Source: Paraburkholderia tropica (GTDB taxonomy: Bacteria > Pseudomonadota > Gammaproteobacteria > Burkholderiales > Burkholderiaceae). From it: DNA of 64,000 nt. Shown here piece by piece: positions 17,621 through 25,933 of the stretch; within the stretch, counting starts at the first letter, position 1; each line of letters opens with the position of its first letter. The translations under genes were made by a program, and so were the position numbers. The stretch lies in contig NZ_FNZM01000016.1 in assembly GCF_900109265.1 (NCBI RefSeq), forward strand, positions 1 through 64,000, in the 5' to 3' direction. The notes under the pieces are model-generated. The model searched no databases. It saw only the letters and a list, made by a program, of their open reading frames with translations, and was not told the origin of the DNA.

Positions 17621-18901
17621 TTATGCTTCGCGTAATTCGGGTTGCGGCTCGTTCGCTTTCGGCGCCCAGTCGGGGCGATAGAGAATCGCAGTGGCGGCCG
17701 CGCCGACGAGCAGGAACACGAAGATCACCATCATCGGCAGGTCGTAGCTCTTGCTGATATGCAACAGCCAGCCGGAGAGACTCGCGGCCACGCCGCCCGC
17801 GAAACTCGTCGCGACCTGCTGCACGCCGGTCACGAGGCCGACCGTCTGCTTCGGAATCAACGTGAGGCGCGAGAGCACGAGGTTGTTGGCGGTCGTCAAA
17901 CCGAGCAGCGAAAGCGAGAGCACGTTCCAGAACAGCGCGGCTTCGAGCGAGTGGGCATAGGCGCCCAGCAGCACCGTGCAGCCGCCGACGAAGCCCGCGA
18001 TGATGAACGCCTTGCGCACCGCGATGGCATTGGCGCCGCGTGCGATGATGCGGTCGGCCGCCCAGCCTGCGATCGCCGCGACAATGGCAATGCCCGCGAA
18101 GCTGAAGAAGGTGAAGATGCCCGAGCGTCCAATCGACAGACCGCGTTGCTCGACGAGATACGCGGGCATCCACGTCATGCAGAAGAACGTGAAATAGCCG
18201 TAGCAGAAGTTGGTGATCATGCCGCCCCAGACCACCGGGCTCGACAGAATGCTCGCGAGGCTCACCGTGCGCGCGCTGCGGTCGGCCTTGCGCAAGGTTT
18301 CGCGCGAGGGCAGGTCGTTGCGCACCATCAGCAGCCAGGGCACGAGCCAGAGCAGGCCGACGAGACCCGTGGCAACGAACATCGCCTTCCACGAGTAGTT
18401 GACGATGAACCACGCGGCCACCGGCGCGCCGATCGCGGGGCCGAATTTATTGCCCATTGCGAGAATGCCGACGGCGAGACCGCTCTGGCTTTCGTGGAAG
18501 TTATTGCGGATCCAGCGATAGCTTGCCGGGATCACAATCGCTTCGGCGATACCGACGAGCAGGCGCATGACGACGAGGCCGGCCAGCGTGGTCACCGCGC
18601 CCATCAATGCGGTGGCGGCGCACCAGAGCGCGAAGCAGACCGCGTACGGCCATTTCACGCCGTAACGGTCGGCGACCCAGCCCATCGGCACCTGAAACAG
18701 GCCGTACGACCAGAAGAACGCGGAATTGATCCAGCCGCGGTCGACGTTGCTGAGCGCGAAGTGACGGATAAACGTGCTATCCGCCAACACGCTGGAAATA
18801 CTGGTGCGATCGATAAACGACGTCAATACGCCGATCGCGAGCAGGGCGAGTACGGCCCAGTTGCCCACGATGCCCGATCGTTCGGTTTTGCTCGTCTCCA
18901 T
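17621..18901 (-). CDS. MFS transporter, aromatic acid/anion:H+ symporter type (paralogue)
   Basis: A 426-residue major facilitator with about 12 segments, clearly paralogous along its whole length to 5460-6767 (shared DRTS near residue 30, FWSYGL, PMGW, DRYGVKWPY). It sits inside the second catabolic operon, between the amidohydrolase and the dioxygenase gene. Probable uptake of the aromatic substrate. Confidence 0.85.
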   Translation of the reverse strand: METSKTERSGIVGNWAVLALLAIGVLTSFIDRTSISSVLADSTFIRHFALSNVDRGWINSAFFWSYGLFQVPMGWVADRYGVKWPYAVCFALWCAATALMGAVTTLAGLVVMRLLVGIAEAIVIPASYRWIRNNFHESQSGLAVGILAMGNKFGPAIGAPVAAWFIVNYSWKAMFVATGLVGLLWLVPWLLMVRNDLPSRETLRKADRSARTVSLASILSSPVVWGGMITNFCYGYFTFFCMTWMPAYLVEQRGLSIGRSGIFTFFSFAGIAIVAAIAGWAADRIIARGANAIAVRKAFIIAGFVGGCTVLLGAYAHSLEAALFWNVLSLSLLGLTTANNLVLSRLTLIPKQTVGLVTGVQQVATSFAGGVAASLSGWLLHISKSYDLPMMVIFVFLLVGAAATAILYRPDWAPKANEPQPELREA

Positions 18902-18966
18902 GTGCTTTCTTCTTGCCTCGGTTATTGCCAGGTTGATGCTGATTTATTGCTCGACGACTGCTCGAT

Positions 18967-19017
18967 TGATGCGATTACTGATGCAACTACTGATGCGATT
19001 ACGGATGATGCAATTAC
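18967..19017. repeat. Four 12-bp direct repeats TGATGCRAYTAC
   Basis: Copies at 18967-18978, 18979-18990, 18991-19002 and 19006-19017 follow the consensus TGATGCRAYTAC; the last is offset by 3 bp and overlaps the stop codon of the amidohydrolase gene. The array fills the gap between two genes of the minus-strand operon. Confidence 0.85.
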
Positions 19018-19886
19018 GCGGCTTTCGCACCGTGGCTGTGTAGCGCCGGATACAGCTTGAGCGCCGTCTTGCCGAAAATCCATGCGCGATCGGCGGCGTT
19101 CAGGCACTGCAGTCCGGATTGCGCGGTGGCGAGAATTTCTTGCAACGTGCCGCTCGAGGTCGGGAAATTCGATCCCCATGCCATGCGTTGCGCGCCAAAT
19201 GCTTCCACCACGCGCGGGAAAAACGTTTCCGCGCTTGCTGCGTCTTTCCTGACGTCGCCGAAAATGCGTGGCGTGAGTTTCAGAAAGATGTTTTCGTATT
19301 CCGCGAGTTCAAACAGACTCTGCGATTTCGCGTAGGGCGGGCCGTCCGTGACGTCGGGGCGCGCGAGGTGATCGAGCACGATCGGCACACGCGGAAAACG
19401 TTGCGCCAGCGCGCGCACTTGCGGAATGCCGACCGGACCGGTCTGAATGCACATCGGCAGGCCGAGGTCCGCGCACAATTCCCACGCGGGAAACGCGCGT
19501 GGATCGTCGAGTTCGCTCGGGTCGAATTCTTTTGTGCTGCCGCCGGTGAAGAGGCGCAAACCTTCGAGACCCTGTTCCACCCATTCCTGAATGCGTTGCG
19601 GCGCATCCGGTTGCAGCACGTCGACGGAACCGACGGCGACGAGGCGGCCCGGATATCGCGCGCAACTCTCGGCCACATAGCGATTATCGAAGCCGTATGT
19701 CGTGGACGAATGCACCACGGCCGCTTTGCCGACACCTGCCGCATCCATTGCGGCGATCAGCGTTTCGACGGTCGTCGGGCGTTGCTTCGACCAGTCCGAG
19801 CGCTTGCCGAACAGCGGCGCGGGCGGATAACGACCTTCGTCATCGGAGATGATGTGCGGGTGAATGTCAACGATTGAGCCGGGCAT
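19014..19886 (-). CDS. Amidohydrolase family 2 protein (paralogue)
   Basis: A 290-residue amidohydrolase-2 protein paralogous to 1091-1936. H9-x-H11 lies at the N terminus, VLDHLARP in mid-protein, and WGSNFPTS again shows Asn in place of the family Asp. AGGA lies 7 bases before the ATG. The C-terminal few codons run into a 12-bp repeat array. Probable lactone or ring-cleavage-product hydrolase in the second catabolic operon; exact substrate unknown. Confidence 0.8.
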   Translation of the reverse strand: MPGSIVDIHPHIISDDEGRYPPAPLFGKRSDWSKQRPTTVETLIAAMDAAGVGKAAVVHSSTTYGFDNRYVAESCARYPGRLVAVGSVDVLQPDAPQRIQEWVEQGLEGLRLFTGGSTKEFDPSELDDPRAFPAWELCADLGLPMCIQTGPVGIPQVRALAQRFPRVPIVLDHLARPDVTDGPPYAKSQSLFELAEYENIFLKLTPRIFGDVRKDAASAETFFPRVVEAFGAQRMAWGSNFPTSSGTLQEILATAQSGLQCLNAADRAWIFGKTALKLYPALHSHGAKAA

Positions 19887-19951
19887 GAGCGTCCTGGAAT
19901 GTGTGCGCGTTATCGCTTCTTGTCGCTTCGTTCTTTGTCGCTTCTCTTCAT

Positions 19952-20935
19952 TCAGTTTCGCGTTGCCTGCGGGTCCACGAAGAGATCGTCCAGTGCAAGC
20001 CGGCGCGGCGTGAGGCCTTGCCTGAATGCGGTGGCTTCGAGCGCCTCGATGGTCTTGCGATTCGCTTCGATGCCATAAGGCAGTGGATCGTCACCCACGA
20101 TATTTCGGAGTTCCATGTATTTCTTGTCGCCCGCGCTGGTCGCTTCGCCCGCGTCGAGACGGGCGAGCCATTCGCGCTTGGCTTGCGCGAAGGCGTCGTC
20201 GAGCGAACGGGCGATCCACGGATGCTCGGCGAGAATCGCGTCCTTCACGACGATGGTGCCGTGCATCGGATAGATGCCCGTGCGCGCGTAATAGTCCTTT
20301 TCGCGCGCGGCGGCGTCCGGCAGCAGGTCGGGGTAATCGGCTTCGACTTCTTTCCAGCCGCCCGTGGGCGCGCCCGTGCGTCCGATGCCGGCCGCCGCTG
20401 CGAAGCCGCCGGCGAGTTCGCCGCTTGCCATCATGTCCGCGAGCGAGCTGCCGGCGGGCGCGTGCACGACGTTCGACGGCAGTTTCAGTTGCGTCACGTG
20501 CTCTTCGTCGTCGACGACCCAGGTGACTTTGGACGCATCGAGACCGAATTCGTCGATCAATACCTGACGCGTCCACACGCCCGTGGTGACGGAATACGCG
20601 CGCACGCCGACCTTGCGGCCTTCGAGGTCTTTCGGATGGCGAATGCCCGCTTCGGGGCGTACGAGCAGGCCGCCGTGGTGGAAGCGGCGCGTGACGAAAA
20701 TCGGCAGGCCGACGAACGGCGCGCCGTACGCGCGGGCGATGATATAGGTCGTGGGCGCGAGTTCGCAGACGTCGAATTCGACGTCGCGCACCATGCGCCG
20801 GAATGCGCCGATCTGGGGCTGGACCGTGACGAATTCGGCGTCCACGCCTTCGATGGGAATGGAGCCGTTGCGAATGGCCGACGTATGCGGGTGTTCGCCA
20901 ATTGCAATTTTGAGCCGCACCTTATTAGCCAACAT
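19952..20935 (-). CDS. 4,5-dihydroxyphthalate decarboxylase-like / PBP-fold protein
   Basis: A 327-residue protein of the Pht5-like, type 2 periplasmic-binding-protein-fold family. The start at 20935 is chosen because AAGGAGACGA directly precedes it; the frame is open further upstream without conserved sequence. There is no signal peptide. Sequence elements shared with 4512-5405 include KVGVRxYxxTT in mid-protein and PRRLxxDxLFxD at the C terminus. It is the first gene of the minus-strand catabolic operon, divergent from a LysR gene. Enzymatic decarboxylation is inferred from family and context; a ligand-binding role cannot be excluded. Confidence 0.7.
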   Translation of the reverse strand: MLANKVRLKIAIGEHPHTSAIRNGSIPIEGVDAEFVTVQPQIGAFRRMVRDVEFDVCELAPTTYIIARAYGAPFVGLPIFVTRRFHHGGLLVRPEAGIRHPKDLEGRKVGVRAYSVTTGVWTRQVLIDEFGLDASKVTWVVDDEEHVTQLKLPSNVVHAPAGSSLADMMASGELAGGFAAAAGIGRTGAPTGGWKEVEADYPDLLPDAAAREKDYYARTGIYPMHGTIVVKDAILAEHPWIARSLDDAFAQAKREWLARLDAGEATSAGDKKYMELRNIVGDDPLPYGIEANRKTIEALEATAFRQGLTPRRLALDDLFVDPQATRN

Positions 20936-20999
20936 TCGTCTCCTTGAATGGGTGTGCTGTGCTTTGATGGAGAGAGAATATTTGAGCGGCCCGCGCGCG

Positions 21000-21016
21000 T
21001 CCCTATACAAAAGGGA
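21000..21016. promoter_or_regulatory. TCCCT-N7-AGGGA dyad in the divergent promoter region
   Basis: Arms TCCCT (21000-21004) and AGGGA (21012-21016) flank ATACAAA. The element lies 65 bp upstream of the catabolic operon start and about 195 bp upstream of the LysR gene. It resembles the element upstream of the AraC gene at 14336-14351. Confidence 0.45.
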
Positions 21017-21210
21017 GATTCGATGGCACTTTTTTCATGATGATCGGCTCAGGCGGCCCAATTTGTCGTGGCCGTCGCGCGCCCGGCTTGTACGTTCTGC
21101 CTGGCGGGCTGTCGTGGCTCGCTGCCCGACTTGCGGTTGACGCGCCACCGCGCCGCAACTCACGTACCATCGCGTTCTTTGCAATGTGACCCTTTTCGAT
21201 TCGCGCGGCC

Positions 21211-22134
21211 ATGGACAATCTTGGAGATATTCGCCTCTTCGTCGAGGCGGCGGGGCAGGGCAGTCTGTCGGCGGCGGGCCGCAAGCTGGGGCTGTCGCCC
21301 GCGGCCGCGAGCGCGCGGCTGGTCAAGCTGGAGGGCGCGCTGCATACGCAGTTGTTCGAGCGCTCGACGCGCAAGCTGCGTCTGACCGACGAAGGCCGCC
21401 TGTATCTCGCGCACTGCCAGCACGCGCTGCAAACGCTCGACGATGCCCGCGCGGCGCTCCAGGCGGGCCGCGCTTCGGTGAGCGGCGCGCTGCGCGTGTC
21501 GGCGACATCGGATTTCGGCCGCACGGTGTTGCGCCGCTGGCTCGACGCGTTCAACGATCAGCATCCGAACGTGACGCTCACGCTGGTGCTCTCCGACTCG
21601 CTGTCGCATCTGCTGCAAGACGATATCGATCTCGCGATCCGCTTTGGCGTGCCCACGGACAGCTCGATGGTCGCCAAGCGGCTCGCCGACAACCGGCGCG
21701 TGCTCTGCGCGTCGCCCGCGTATCTGGAGGCGCATGGAGCGCCTTCGCATCCCGACGAACTCGGCGAACACGACTTTATTCTGCTGGCGTCATCGGCGGG
21801 CGTGGCCAATAGCTGGCGCTTCTCGCGCGGCGCGGAGACGGCGCTGTTCAGCGCGCCGCTCGACCGTTCGCGGCAGACGAACGACGGCTCGCTCGCGCGC
21901 GAGTGGGCCGTGGAAGGGCGCGGCGTGGTGATGAAGTCGATCTGGGACATCGGCGCCGATCTGCAGGCGGGCCGCCTGCGCGTGCTGCTGCCCGAGTGGC
22001 GCTGTCCGGACGTGCCCGTGCACGCGCTCTTTCAGCGCACGCTCTATATGGCGCCGCGCGTGCGGACCTTGCTCGACTTCCTCGAAGCGGAGTTCGCGCA
22101 GGCGGCCGGAACGCTCGCGCCGTATCTGGCATAG
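21211..22134 (+). CDS. LysR family transcriptional regulator
   Basis: A 307-residue LysR regulator: winged helix-turn-helix at residues 1-60 (SLSAAGRKLGLSPAAAS), then a type 2 periplasmic-binding-like effector domain of the CrgA/DmlR branch. It is divergent from the catabolic operon at 15.6-20.9 kb across a 275-bp intergenic region, so it is the natural candidate for controlling that operon and itself. Confidence 0.9.
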   Translation: MDNLGDIRLFVEAAGQGSLSAAGRKLGLSPAAASARLVKLEGALHTQLFERSTRKLRLTDEGRLYLAHCQHALQTLDDARAALQAGRASVSGALRVSATSDFGRTVLRRWLDAFNDQHPNVTLTLVLSDSLSHLLQDDIDLAIRFGVPTDSSMVAKRLADNRRVLCASPAYLEAHGAPSHPDELGEHDFILLASSAGVANSWRFSRGAETALFSAPLDRSRQTNDGSLAREWAVEGRGVVMKSIWDIGADLQAGRLRVLLPEWRCPDVPVHALFQRTLYMAPRVRTLLDFLEAEFAQAAGTLAPYLA

Positions 22135-22150
22135 CGTCCCGGCACGCGCA

Positions 22151-23569
22151 TTACGCTGCGATCACCGCCTTCGGTTCGAGAAACGCTTCGAGTCCGGCCA
22201 CGCCATATTCGCGTCCGATGCCCGATTGCTTGAAGCCGCCGAACGGCGCCGCCGGTTCGTGCGCGAGCGTGTTGACGAGTACGCGCCCCGCCTCGATGCG
22301 CGCGGCCACCGCGTTCGCGCGCGCCGTATCGGCGGAACAGATATAGGCTTGCAGCCCGTACGGCGTGTCGTTGGCGATCTCGATGGCGTGCTCCGTATCG
22401 CGGTACGCGATGATCGCCAGCACCGGCCCGAAGATTTCCTCGCGCGCGATCGTCATGGCATTGGTCACGCCGCTGAATACGGTCGGGCGCACGAACCAGC
22501 CCGTGGCCGCGCCTTCGGGCCGCCCCTCGCCGCCCGCGAGCAGACGCGCGCCTTCGTCGATACCCACGCGGATATAACGTTGCACGCGCTCCCACTGCTT
22601 GCGGCTGACCATCGGGCCGATGCTCGTGCGCGGGTCGCGCGGATCGCCCGATTGAATCCCGGCGACGGCGTCGACGATCTTCGCCTCGAATTCCGCCAGA
22701 CGCGCTTGCGGCACCAGAATGCGCGTGCCTGCGATGCAGGCCTGACCGCTGTTCATGAAGCCCGCCTGCAGCGCGAGCGGCACGGCGAGGTCGAAATCGG
22801 CGTCGTCGAGCACGATCATCGGAGACTTGCCGCCGAGTTCGAGCGTCACGCGCTTGAGCGTCTCGGCACCCGTGCGCAGGATCGATTTGCCGACCGCCGT
22901 CGAACCCGTGAACGAGAGCTTGGCGACGTCGGGATGCGCGCTGATCGTCGCGCCCACGGTATCGCCGCGCCCGGTGACGATGTTGAACACGCCCGGCGGC
23001 AGACCGGCTTCGTGCAGCGCCTCGGTCACGATGCGCGTTTGCATCGCGCTCATTTCGCTCGGCTTGACGACGGCCGTGCAGCCCGCCGCGAGCGCGGCCG
23101 CGAGTTTGCCGCAGATGAAGCCCGCGTTGCTGTTCCAGGGCGTGATGAGCCCGGCCACGCCGAGCGGCTGCATCGTCACCTCGGCCGTGCCGGCGCGGCG
23201 CGTGAACGCGTACTGTTCGAGCACGTCGGCGGCGTCGCGCAGCACGTTCGAGGCGTGCTGCGCCATCCAGCGCCCGCGCGAAACCGGCGCGCCGTATTCC
23301 TCGACGATCGCTTCGAACAGCGCGTCTTCGCGCGCCAGCACGGCCGCGTGCAGACGGCGCAGCATGGCGACGCGTTCGTGCTGCGGCGTGCGCGAAAAGG
23401 CCGCAAAGGCGCGCTTCGCGGCGGCGACGGCGGCGCGCGCGTCCTCGGCGTCGGCGAGGCGCACGTGGCCGATCACCTGCCCGGTGGCCGGGTTGAAGAG
23501 TTCGAACAGCTCGCTGCCGTGCGGCGTGACGAACGCGCCGTCGATATAGATGGTGTCGATGACCTGCAT
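22151..23569 (-). CDS. NAD(P)+-dependent aldehyde dehydrogenase
   Basis: A 472-residue aldehyde dehydrogenase. Visible active-site residues are Asn146 in PWNSN, Glu244 in LELGGK and Cys278 in GQACIAG. The start at 23569 has GGAG 6 bases upstream; the same frame stays open much further but without conserved content and antisense to the LysR gene. It is monocistronic, divergent by 99 bp from the LysR gene at 23669. The broad family oxidises aliphatic or aromatic aldehydes; the regulator context suggests an inducible catabolic or detoxifying role. Confidence 0.9.
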   Translation of the reverse strand: MQVIDTIYIDGAFVTPHGSELFELFNPATGQVIGHVRLADAEDARAAVAAAKRAFAAFSRTPQHERVAMLRRLHAAVLAREDALFEAIVEEYGAPVSRGRWMAQHASNVLRDAADVLEQYAFTRRAGTAEVTMQPLGVAGLITPWNSNAGFICGKLAAALAAGCTAVVKPSEMSAMQTRIVTEALHEAGLPPGVFNIVTGRGDTVGATISAHPDVAKLSFTGSTAVGKSILRTGAETLKRVTLELGGKSPMIVLDDADFDLAVPLALQAGFMNSGQACIAGTRILVPQARLAEFEAKIVDAVAGIQSGDPRDPRTSIGPMVSRKQWERVQRYIRVGIDEGARLLAGGEGRPEGAATGWFVRPTVFSGVTNAMTIAREEIFGPVLAIIAYRDTEHAIEIANDTPYGLQAYICSADTARANAVAARIEAGRVLVNTLAHEPAAPFGGFKQSGIGREYGVAGLEAFLEPKAVIAA

Positions 23570-23668
23570 GGTGGCTCCGGAAAACGTGGCGACCAGCACA
23601 CGATAGTGCGGCGCGATTGATCCGACTAGCCGTACAATCGAGGACGAGTCATTGAGCGATTTAGGATA

Positions 23669-24619
23669 ATGAAGACATCGGGACTGGGCGAACTCGAAGC
23701 CGTGCTCGCGGTGGCGCGCCACCGCAGCTTTCGCGCGGCGGCCAACGAACTGGACGTGTCCACCTCGGCGCTGAGCCATGCCGTGGCGGCGCTGGAGGCG
23801 CGTATCGGCGTGCGGCTGTTCAATCGCACCACGCGCAGCGTGGCGCTGTCCGAAGCGGGCGCGCAGTTCGTGGACAGCGTCACGCCCGCGCTGTCCACCA
23901 TCCGCGAGGCGATCGAGCAGGCGGGCAGCTTTCGCGACACGCCGTCGGGCACGCTGCGCATCAATACCTCGCTGGGCGCGGCGAAACAGGTGATGCCGGT
24001 GTTCGTCGAATTTTTGCGGCGCTATCCGGAGATGAAGCTCGACATCGTCACCGAAGGGCGGCTCGTCGATATCGTGGTGGACGGTTTCGACGCGGGCATT
24101 CGCCTCGCCGACACCGTGCCGCAGGATATGGTCGCGGTGCCGTTCGGCGATCGTCAGCGTTTTACGGTCGTCGGCAGCCCGGCGTATTTCGCGCGCAACC
24201 GCAAGCCGCGCGTGCCGATGGATTTGCGCGCGCATCGCTGCATTCGCGCGCGTATGCCGAGCGGCACGATTTATCAGTGGGAATTCGAGCGGCGCGGAGA
24301 AAGCGTGCGGATCGACAGCGAAGGCGCGATCACGCTCGACGACGCCGACCTGATCCTGCGTGCGGCGCGCGCCGGCTTGGGGCTCGCGTATCTGACCGAA
24401 TGGAATGTGGCCGAGGATCTGGCGCAGGGCACGCTGGTGCGCGTGCTGGAGGGCTGGTTGCCGCCGCTCGACGGTCTGTGTCTGTACTATCCGAGCCGGC
24501 GGCATGCGCCCGCGGGATTGCGGGCGCTGGTGGAGACGATCCGCGAGTTTGCGGAGGTGGAGAGGAAAGCGTCGAAAGCAGGGAAAGCGGACGAACGCGC
24601 CCGCCAACCCCGCGCTTGA
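23669..24619 (+). CDS. LysR family transcriptional regulator
   Basis: A 316-residue LysR regulator with N-terminal helix-turn-helix (residues about 18-45, SFRAAANELDVSTSALS) and an effector domain of the CrgA-like branch. It is divergent from the aldehyde dehydrogenase gene and probably regulates it. A TTAGGA element lies just before the ATG, and a TCATT/AATGA dyad spans 23650-23673 over the start, which could serve autoregulation. Confidence 0.9.
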   Translation: MKTSGLGELEAVLAVARHRSFRAAANELDVSTSALSHAVAALEARIGVRLFNRTTRSVALSEAGAQFVDSVTPALSTIREAIEQAGSFRDTPSGTLRINTSLGAAKQVMPVFVEFLRRYPEMKLDIVTEGRLVDIVVDGFDAGIRLADTVPQDMVAVPFGDRQRFTVVGSPAYFARNRKPRVPMDLRAHRCIRARMPSGTIYQWEFERRGESVRIDSEGAITLDDADLILRAARAGLGLAYLTEWNVAEDLAQGTLVRVLEGWLPPLDGLCLYYPSRRHAPAGLRALVETIREFAEVERKASKAGKADERARQPRA

Positions 24620-24625
24620 TCCACT

Positions 24626-25933
24626 TTAATCGAGCACCTTGTTACCCGTCTCTTCGAACATCGACACGGCGATCAGCGAAATCGCCACGCAGCCGATCAT
24701 GTACCACGCGGGCGCCATTTTGCTGCCCGTTTCGCGGATCAGCCAGCTCGCCACGAGTTGCGCCGTGCCGCCGAAGGCCGACACCGCAATCGCATACGCG
24801 CTCGACATATATCCGGCGCGCAGATGCTTCGGGAAATTCTCCGGCATCAGCGCATAGGCGGGCGCGCTGCCCATCGTGTAGCAGAGCATCAACACGATCA
24901 GCGCGGCGAGCACCACGGGCAGCGACGGATAGTGCGTCATGATCCAGAACGCCGGATAGAGCAGCACGATCAGCGCCACGCGTCCGATGATCGTGAGCGG
25001 CTTGCGGCGGCCCATGCGATCGGACCACGCGCCGTAGATCGGGCACATCACGAGCGAGATCGTGCTCGACGCCACGCCCGCGAGCATCGACATCTTGCTC
25101 GGCAAGCCAAGGTACTGGATGCAGTAGGTCGGCATGTAATACATCATCACGTACGTCGCCACCGACATGCCCATGATCGAGAAGATCGTGAGGAACCAGT
25201 TGCGCACGTAGAGGCCGCGTTTCGGGTCGTCGCGACTCGCCAGCGCTTTGGGCGCGGGCGGTTCTTCGCGAATATGGCGGCGCAGATAGATGCCGACCGG
25301 CGCGATCAGCGTGCCGACGAGAAACGGAATGCGCCAGCCCCAGCTATGCATCGTGTCGGCGGAGAGCAGAAAACCGAGGCTCGCCGCGAGACCCGAGCCG
25401 AGCAGCGCCGCCGCGCCCTGGCTCGCGAGCTGCCAGCTCGCGCGAAAGCCACGGCTGGCGTTGCCGCCCATTTCGAGCAGCGTCGCTGTGGCCGCGCCGA
25501 ATTCGCCGCCTTGCGCGAAGCCCTGCAACAGACGCGCGGCCACGATCAGCACCGGCGCGGCCAGGCCGATCTGCGCGTACGTGGGCGCGAGACCGATCGA
25601 CGCGGAACCGATCGCCATCAGCAAAATGGTGAGCGTGAGCGCCGGCTTGCGGCCCGCGCGGTCGGCGTAGCGGCCGAGCACGATGCCGCCGAGCGGACGC
25701 ATCACGAAGCCCACCGCGAACACCGCGAACGCGAGCAGCGACGAGGTGATCGGATCGTCGGCGGGAAAGAACTGATGACCGATGGTGAGCGCGAAATAGC
25801 TGTAGACCGTGAAGTCGAAGAATTCGAGCAGATTGCCGATCACCGCCGCGAGCACGATCTTGCGTTGCTGGCCTGGCGTCATCGGCGGCGCGTCGGCCTC
25901 GTGCGGGGAAAGCGTGGAAGTGCTGGCGGTCAT
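24626..25933 (-). CDS. MHS family metabolite:H+ symporter (ProP/ShiA-like)
   Basis: A 435-residue major facilitator of the metabolite:H+ symporter group. The N-terminal signature NLLEFFDFTVYSYFA is followed by about 12 segments, with GGIVLGRYADRAGRK in loop 2-3 and RLLQGFAQGGEFG in segment 4. The ATG at 25933 overlaps the stop of the upstream hydrolase gene (ATGA), so the two are co-translated. The pairing suggests import of the acylated amino acid or amide that the hydrolase cleaves. Confidence 0.9.
   Translation of the reverse strand: MTASTSTLSPHEADAPPMTPGQQRKIVLAAVIGNLLEFFDFTVYSYFALTIGHQFFPADDPITSSLLAFAVFAVGFVMRPLGGIVLGRYADRAGRKPALTLTILLMAIGSASIGLAPTYAQIGLAAPVLIVAARLLQGFAQGGEFGAATATLLEMGGNASRGFRASWQLASQGAAALLGSGLAASLGFLLSADTMHSWGWRIPFLVGTLIAPVGIYLRRHIREEPPAPKALASRDDPKRGLYVRNWFLTIFSIMGMSVATYVMMYYMPTYCIQYLGLPSKMSMLAGVASSTISLVMCPIYGAWSDRMGRRKPLTIIGRVALIVLLYPAFWIMTHYPSLPVVLAALIVLMLCYTMGSAPAYALMPENFPKHLRAGYMSSAYAIAVSAFGGTAQLVASWLIRETGSKMAPAWYMIGCVAISLIAVSMFEETGNKVLD

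Noticed and set aside
22151..24607. A single long minus-strand frame that would fuse an N-terminal extension to the aldehyde dehydrogenase
   Set aside because: The extension is antisense to the LysR gene and low in information; a proper ribosome-binding site and family start exist at 23569.
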